64,000 nt of DNA, from contig NZ_JAMTDV010000128.1 in assembly GCF_023806565.1 (NCBI RefSeq), positions 1-64,000 on the forward strand, given 5' to 3'. This document shows, one piece after another, positions 58,538 to 64,000 of the stretch. How positions within the stretch are numbered: the first letter of the stretch is position 1; the number at the start of each line of letters is the position of its first letter. The translations under genes and the position numbers were made by a program. A model generated the notes under the pieces. It ran no database searches. It worked only from the letters and a program-made list of their open reading frames with translations, and was not told the origin of the DNA. The stretch is from Accumulibacter sp. (lineage in GTDB: Bacteria; Pseudomonadota; Gammaproteobacteria; Burkholderiales; Rhodocyclaceae).

Positions 58538-60418
58538 ATGAGTTCCCAGTTCGACCTGCTCCATACCCGCCGCTTCGCCCCTTTTTTCGGCACGCAATTT
58601 CTCGGGGCGTTCAACGACAACCTGTTCAAGAATGCGCTGGTTGTGCTGCTGACCTTCCACGCCGCCAGCTGGACGACGATGTCCCCCGAAGTGCTGAGCA
58701 ACGTGGCAGCCGGAATTTTCATGCTACCGTTCTTCCTGTTCTCGGCGACGGCCGGGCAACTGGCCGACAAGTACGACAAGGCGAAGCTCGCGCGACTGGT
58801 GAAGCTGCTCGAAATGGTCATCATGGCCGTCGCCCTGCTCGGCTTTTCGACGCAGAGCCTGGAGGTTCTGCTCACCGCGCTGTTCCTGCTCGGCCTGCAT
58901 TCGACACTGTTCGGGCCGGTGAAATACGCGATCCTGCCGCAGCACCTGCGCGAGGACGAACTGGTCGGCGGCAACGCGCTGGTCGAAGCCGGCACCTTCG
59001 TCGCCATCCTCATCGGCACGCTCGCCGGTGGGCTGTTGGCCGGCGCCGCCGGACATCCGAATTGGGTGGCGATGGCCGGCTTGCTGGTCGCCGCGCTCGG
59101 CTATCTGTGCAGCCGCGGCATTCCGACTGCGCCGCCACCCGTTCCGGAACTGGTCGTCAGCCTCAATCCGCTGTCGGAAACCTGGCGCAACATTGGCTTC
59201 GCGCGTCAGAACCGCACCGTCTTCCTCTCCATCCTGGGCATTTCCTGGTTCTGGTTATATGGCGCGCTGTTTCTCGCGCAGTTTCCCGCCTACGCCAAGA
59301 ACGTCCTCGGCGGCAGCGAGACTTCGGTGACGCTGCTGCTGGCCGTCTTCACAGTCGGCATCGGACTCGGCTCGCTGCTCTGCGAGAAGCTGTCCGCGGG
59401 GCACGTCGAAATCGGTCTCGTCCCGTTCGGTTCCATAGGTCTCACACTCTTCGGCGTCGACCTCGCCTTTGCCTCGCCCTCGCTGCTGCCGGCCGGCGCG
59501 CCGCTGACACTGACCGGCCTGTTGGCGCTGCACAGCACCTGGCGAGTGCTCTTCGATCTGCTGGCGCTCGGTCTGTTCGGCGGCTTTTTCATCGTGCCGC
59601 TGTACGCGCTCATCCAGTTGCGCAGTCCGCCCGAACAGCGGGCGCGAATCATTGCCGCCAACAACATCCTGAACGCGCTGTTCATGGTCTGCGGCGCGCT
59701 CGCGGCGGCCGGCATGCTTGGCAACGGAGTGACGATCCCGGCACTGTTCGGCATCGCCGCGCTATGCAATGCCGCGGTGGCGGTCTACATCTACAGCCTG
59801 GTGCCCGAGTTCATGCTGCGCTTCATTGCCTGGCTGCTGATTCACTCGGTCTATCGCCTGCGCCAGCAGGGCATCGAGAACATCCCGGAGGAGGGGGCCG
59901 CGGTACTCATCTGCAATCACGTCAGCTTCGTCGACCCGATCGTCATCGCCGCCGCCAGCCGGCGGCCGATCCGCTTCGTCATGGACCACCGCATCTATCG
60001 CACGCCGCTGATCCGATTTGTCTTCCATCACATGCACGCGATTCCGATCGCCCCGGCGAGGGAGGACGCGGCGATGATGGAAGCGGCCTTCGAGCAAGTG
60101 GCAGAAGCGCTCGAGGCCGGCGAACTGGTGGCGATCTTCCCCGAAGGCAAGATCACCGATACCGGCGAACTCCATCCATTCCGCCCCGGCGTGCAGCGCA
60201 TCGTCGGCCGCACGCCGGTGCCGGTGATCCCGATGGCCCTGCAGGGCCTGTGGGGCAGTTTCTTCAGCCGCAAGGACGGGCCGGCGATGAGCAAGCCGCT
60301 GCGCCGCGGCCTGTTCTCGAAGATCGCGCTGGTCGTCGGTTCGCCGGTCCTGCCCGAATTGGCCACTCCCGAGCATCTGCAGGCGATCGTCGCCGGGCTG
60401 CGCGGCGACTGGCGTTGA
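58538..60418 (+). CDS. LplT-type MFS transporter fused to a PlsC-type acyltransferase
   Basis: 626 residues. The first ~420 form a 12-helix major facilitator domain of the lysophospholipid transporter LplT type (FFGTQFLGAFNDNLFKNAL at the start). The C-terminal ~190 are a PlsC acyltransferase: NHVSFVD (H461, D466), FPEGKIT at 534-540. E. coli has LplT beside Aas, a separate acyltransferase plus acyl-ACP synthetase; here the synthetase domain is absent. Expected to flip and re-acylate lysophospholipids. AAGGA precedes the ATG at 58538. Confidence 0.92.
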   Translation: MSSQFDLLHTRRFAPFFGTQFLGAFNDNLFKNALVVLLTFHAASWTTMSPEVLSNVAAGIFMLPFFLFSATAGQLADKYDKAKLARLVKLLEMVIMAVALLGFSTQSLEVLLTALFLLGLHSTLFGPVKYAILPQHLREDELVGGNALVEAGTFVAILIGTLAGGLLAGAAGHPNWVAMAGLLVAALGYLCSRGIPTAPPPVPELVVSLNPLSETWRNIGFARQNRTVFLSILGISWFWLYGALFLAQFPAYAKNVLGGSETSVTLLLAVFTVGIGLGSLLCEKLSAGHVEIGLVPFGSIGLTLFGVDLAFASPSLLPAGAPLTLTGLLALHSTWRVLFDLLALGLFGGFFIVPLYALIQLRSPPEQRARIIAANNILNALFMVCGALAAAGMLGNGVTIPALFGIAALCNAAVAVYIYSLVPEFMLRFIAWLLIHSVYRLRQQGIENIPEEGAAVLICNHVSFVDPIVIAAASRRPIRFVMDHRIYRTPLIRFVFHHMHAIPIAPAREDAAMMEAAFEQVAEALEAGELVAIFPEGKITDTGELHPFRPGVQRIVGRTPVPVIPMALQGLWGSFFSRKDGPAMSKPLRRGLFSKIALVVGSPVLPELATPEHLQAIVAGLRGDWR

Positions 60419-60450
60419 ACAGTGGCCGCAGCCCGGCGCCGCCGGGCGGG

Positions 60451-62556
60451 GTGCCTCCCGTGTTGGCCGCGTTGCAGCCCGACGAGCGATTGGCACGCCA
60501 GCAGATCGACCGCCTGCTCGCCGCCGCCCGCTGAGCGGCGCAGGACGTCAGCGCGGCCGACCTGCACGCGGCACGCGGCGTGGCACTGCGGGAGTTTCCG
60601 CTTGCGGAGGGACACGGCACGGCCGACTACCTGCTCTACGTGGATGGCAAGGCCGCCGGGATCATCGAGGCCAAGAGGCAGGGTGCCACGCTCACCGGCG
60701 TCGAAGTGCAGTCGGCGCGCTACGCGCAGGGCCTGCCGCAGTCGCTGCCGGCCTGGCGCCGGCCGCTGCCCTTCGTCTATGAGTCGACCGGCGCCGAAAC
60801 GCATTTCACCAGTGGCCTCGACCCCGAGCCGCGCGCCCGCAAGGTGTTCGCGTTCCATACCGCCGGAACGCTGGCGGACTGGCTCGCGCTCGGCCCCGGC
60901 CCCGCCGCCGCCCGCGCGGCCAACGAAACCCCGGCCGCGTACGAGCTGGGCACCTTCCTCGATCGCGTGCGCGCGATACCGCCGCTCGTCACCGAGTGGG
61001 GAGAGCACAAACTTTGGCCCGCCGAGATCACCGCGATCCGCAACCTGGAAAAGTCCCTCGCCGCGAACAAACCCCGCGCGCTGATCCAGATGGCCACCGG
61101 CAGCGGCAAGACCTTCACCGCCATCAGCTTCCTCTACCGGCTGATCAAGTTTGCCGGCGCGCGGCGCGTGCTCTTCCTGGTGGATCGCGGCAACCTGGGC
61201 CGGCAGACCAGGAAGGAGTTCGACCAGTACGTCTCGCCCATAAACAACTATAGGTTCGGCGAGGAATACATCGTCCAGCACCTCACCAGCAACCAGCTCG
61301 ACAAGACCGCCCGCGTCTGCATCTGCACCATCCAGCGCATGTACTCGATGCTCAAAGGCGGCGAGTTGCCGGAGGAGGCGGACGGGAAATCCACCGAGCG
61401 CGTGGAGAGCCTGTTCAAGGAACCGGAGCCCATCGACTACAACCCGGCGTTCCCGATCGAGACCTTTGACATCATCGTCACCGACGAGGCGCACCGCTCC
61501 ATCTACAAGCTGTGGCGCCAGGTGCTGGAGTACTTCGACGCCTACCTGATCGGCCTCGCCGCCACGCCCAACAAGCAGACCTTTGGCTTCTTCAACCAGA
61601 ACCTGGTGATGGAGTACGGCCACCCGCAGGCGGTGGCCGACGGCGTGAACGTCAACTACGACATCTACCGCATCAAGACCGAAGTCACCGAGGCTGGCGC
61701 CACGGTGGAAGCCGGCTACTGGCTGCAGGTGCTGGACAAGCCCACCCGCGCCCGGCGCCTGAAGTTGGCAACTACGCAGCTCGACGACGACTTCGAGTAC
61801 GCGCCCGAAGAGCTGGACCGCAGCGTGCAGACGCCCGACCAGATCCGCACCATCGCCCGCACGCTGCGCGACCGCTGGCAGAGCGACCTCTTCCCGCAGC
61901 GGCAGGAGCTGCCGAAGACGCTGGTCTTCGCCAAGGACGACAACCACGCCGAGGCCATCGTCGGCATCCTGCGCGAGGAGTGGGGCCGCGGCAACGAGTT
62001 CGCGCAGAAGATCACCTACCGCACCACGGGCAGCAAGCCGGAGGAGCTGATCAAGGCCTTCCGCACCAGCTACTACCCGCGCATCGCCGTCACCGTCGAC
62101 ATGATCGCCACCGGCACCGACATCAAGCCGGTGGAGATCGTCGTCTTCATGCGCAGCGTGAAGAGCCGCAGCTTCTTCGAGCAGATGAAGGGCCGCGGCG
62201 TGCGCGTGATCAAGGACGACGACCTGCGCGGCGTGAACCCCGGCGAGCACGTGCACAAGGACCAGTTCGTCATCGTCGACTGCGTGGGCGTGTGCGAGCG
62301 CGACAAGACCGACAGCCGGCCGATGGACCAGAAGAAGAGCGTGCCGCTGGACGCGCTGCTGCAGGCCGTGAGCCTGGGCAACGTGGAGCCCGAGGTGCTC
62401 TCCAGCGTGGCCGTGCGCCTGGCGCGGCTGGACGCGCAGCTCACCGACGCCGAGCGCGCCAAATTGGTGACGGAAGCCGGCGGCCAGGGCCTGAAGGAAC
62501 TGTCGCGCGGCATCGTGCAGGCGCCGGACTCGCGCGAGGACAGCTCACCGCAGTAG
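60451..62556 (+). pseudogene. hsdR: Type I restriction endonuclease R subunit (HsdR), nonsense-interrupted and 3'-truncated
   Basis: Read from a GTG at 60451 the frame gives RLARQQIDRLLAAAR, then TGA at 60532-60534, then AAQDVSAADLHAARGVALREF, which continues the family; Trp is the usual residue there (TGG to TGA). The nuclease motif is present (D59, E73-x-K75 in IIEAKR). Walker A is TGSGKT near 216-221 and the DEAH box at 345-348. The protein stops at SRGIVQAPDSRED, well short of the usual EcoR124/EcoEI-type C-terminus. A start after the stop (for example GTG 60580) would lose the nuclease's first helix. No hsdM or hsdS is in view. Confidence 0.8.
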
Positions 62557-62752
62557 ACTGAGCACTTCGGCTACGCGCCGTTCGATCAATGCGGCGGGCT
62601 AGGGAGGGTGCGTCAGCTCTTCGGGGCGCTATTGCACTTCCCCTCAGTACAGAGAACCGGTCTGAGGAGTCGGCACGCTTGAACGCTCGGAAAGTCGACT
62701 TCGAGATCGGCGGGCGCGCGGCGAGTCCACGCCGCATAGGGAGCAGTAGGTG

Positions 62753-64000
62753 ATGGCGGCCAACAAGCCAACGATGAAGATGCCCGAACTCTTGGTCTTT
62801 GCCAGGTTGTTCGTTGTTGGTCTCGTGGGTGCGGAGGTGTGCCGGGCGACTTTCTGCCTTGGCGCCGGATTCGCGCAAGAGCTGGACGACATTGCGCTCT
62901 GGGCGAAGGTCGTCGGAATCCTCGCCGGACTGGTGCTATGTCTGATCTATGCGGCCAAACGGGGTGCTTTCGTGGCCGCTGCGCGAATGGGCCGCAGTCT
63001 TCGACTTGACCTGCTGTTGGCGATAGTTGTCGGAGTCTGGTCCAACGAACTGGCTTCGCCGTGGCTCTCGAAGTTCCATGCGGCGCTGAAGTCGGCGGAT
63101 CCTCACTGGGCGCCCGTCGTCTTTCTCCTTCTCTCCGTTGTGCTGTTGTCGCCCCTCATTCAGCACTACCGGCCAAGGCCGACAAGGATGCCTTCGCAGC
63201 TGTACTTCATTGCGGACGAGGAAATCGGCGACGAGAAGGACGATCTGCTGGCGAGCGAGGTTCAGGTAAAGTCGTTCGCAGAGACAGTTCTCGCAAGCGG
63301 TGCAAATTCAGGGCTGGTCTTTGGTGTCGACGGTCAATGGGGTGTCGGCAAGACCAGCTTCATCAACCTTGCTGAACGCTATTGGGAAAGCGCCGGGGAC
63401 AAGGTCATCGTCTGTCGATTCGAGCCGCTCCGCTATGCCTCAGAGCCTGACCTTGCGGACCGCCTGATTCGGGACCTGACCGCCGCCATTCAAAGCAAGG
63501 TCTTCGCTCCAGAGTACAGGCCCGCAGCGTCCCGGTACTCCCGATTGATTAAGGGAAAGGCCGACGTTTCGTTCCTGGGCTTCAAGGTTTCAATGGAGCC
63601 CTCGCAGGAGACGGTCGATGAACTTCTCGATGACATTGACGAAGTCCTTCGCCGCATCGGCCGCCGCGTAATCATCGTCATCGACGACTTGGATCGCTTG
63701 GACGCGAAGACCACAACGTTCTGTTCGCAACGAGGCGCACGTTCAAGCTCTCTCAGGCTACCTATGTCCTCTACTATGACACAGAGGTCCTTGCGGGCGG
63801 CTGGGAGGAGGGGTCGAGAGCGCGCGAGTTCTTGGAAAAGTTTGTGACGGTCAAGCTGAGCCTCTTCGTCGACAGCTCTAGCCTTCGCAACTTTTTGCGG
63901 CGCGATTGGGAACGCGCAGAGAGCCAGCTGGGCTCTGTGCCCCCAGACACGATGGTCAAGCTTGGCGCTGTACTCAGCGAGTTGGCAGAAATTCTGGACG
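62753..64000 (+). pseudogene. KAP-family P-loop NTPase with membrane helices, frameshifted and cut by the window edge
   Basis: The N-terminus has four hydrophobic segments (roughly 11-35, 44-66, 80-103, 120-138). A KAP-type NTPase domain follows: Walker A GQWGVGKT at 194-201, Walker B VIIVIDDLDRLDAKT ending near 320. At about 63713 the frame breaks. In the next frame the family sequence resumes (NVLFATRRTFKLSQATYVLY) and stays open to the window edge, so one base appears to be lost. KAP NTPases occur in antiphage systems and other membrane complexes. GGGAGCAGTAGG precedes the ATG. Composition is lower in G+C than upstream. Confidence 0.75.

Overview
The window is GC-rich, densely packed bacterial chromosome. 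Gene content and order point to a betaproteobacterium, most likely in the Rhodocyclaceae (Candidatus Accumulibacter or a relative). Blocks shared with Pseudomonas and many betaproteobacteria include yggS-proC-yggT-yggU beside pilT-pilU, yqgE-ruvX-pyrR-pyrB-pyrC', and rubredoxin-pilGHIJ-chpA facing thiD-thiE-hemL. The genus is an inference from content and composition; no database search was run. I found no rRNA, tRNA, CRISPR array or insertion sequence.

Layout. 1-2.1 kb: a frameshifted alcohol dehydrogenase fragment and isocitrate lyase with a clear promoter and terminator. 2.1-11.1 kb (minus): a giant exonuclease/RecQ/UvrD helicase fusion, an ankyrin protein, an RraA-family protein and clpA-clpS. 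11.4-15.5 kb: cold shock protein, moaC, an M48 protease, a TusA-like protein and cysS. 15.7-22 kb: two cyclophilins, lpxH, recQ, an FMN glutamate-synthase-like protein, nadC and a 47-aa membrane protein. 22-25.2 kb (minus): thrC, a diguanylate cyclase and a lipoprotein. 25.7-30.6 kb: cstA-yjiX-yjiA, a haem protein and mobA. 30.6-34.5 kb: a CoA-transferase, a tiny Cys-rich protein and pilU/pilT. 34.5-40.8 kb: yggS-proC-yggT-yggU, then the pyrimidine block on the minus strand. 40.8-51.6 kb: photolyase, then the type IV pilus chemosensory operon. 51.7-54.4 kb: thiD-thiE-hemL. 54.6-60.4 kb: a CorA-like protein with an MgtE-like N-terminus, a secreted protein, MgtE, and an LplT-PlsC fusion. 60.4-64 kb: an accessory edge with a decayed HsdR and a frameshifted KAP-type membrane NTPase.

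How the genes work together. Most of the window is core: protein turnover (clpS-clpA), surface motility (pilT/pilU retraction plus the pilGHIJ-chpA pathway), pyrimidine and cofactor synthesis, magnesium transport and phospholipid repair. aceA and cstA suggest growth on acetate and pyruvate-like substrates. The less ordinary parts are the 1.7-kilo-residue helicase fusion, the MgtE_N/CorA hybrid beside mgtE, a probably leaderless yqgE promoter, a conserved-looking four-cysteine miniprotein, and the decaying defence-like genes at the right edge.
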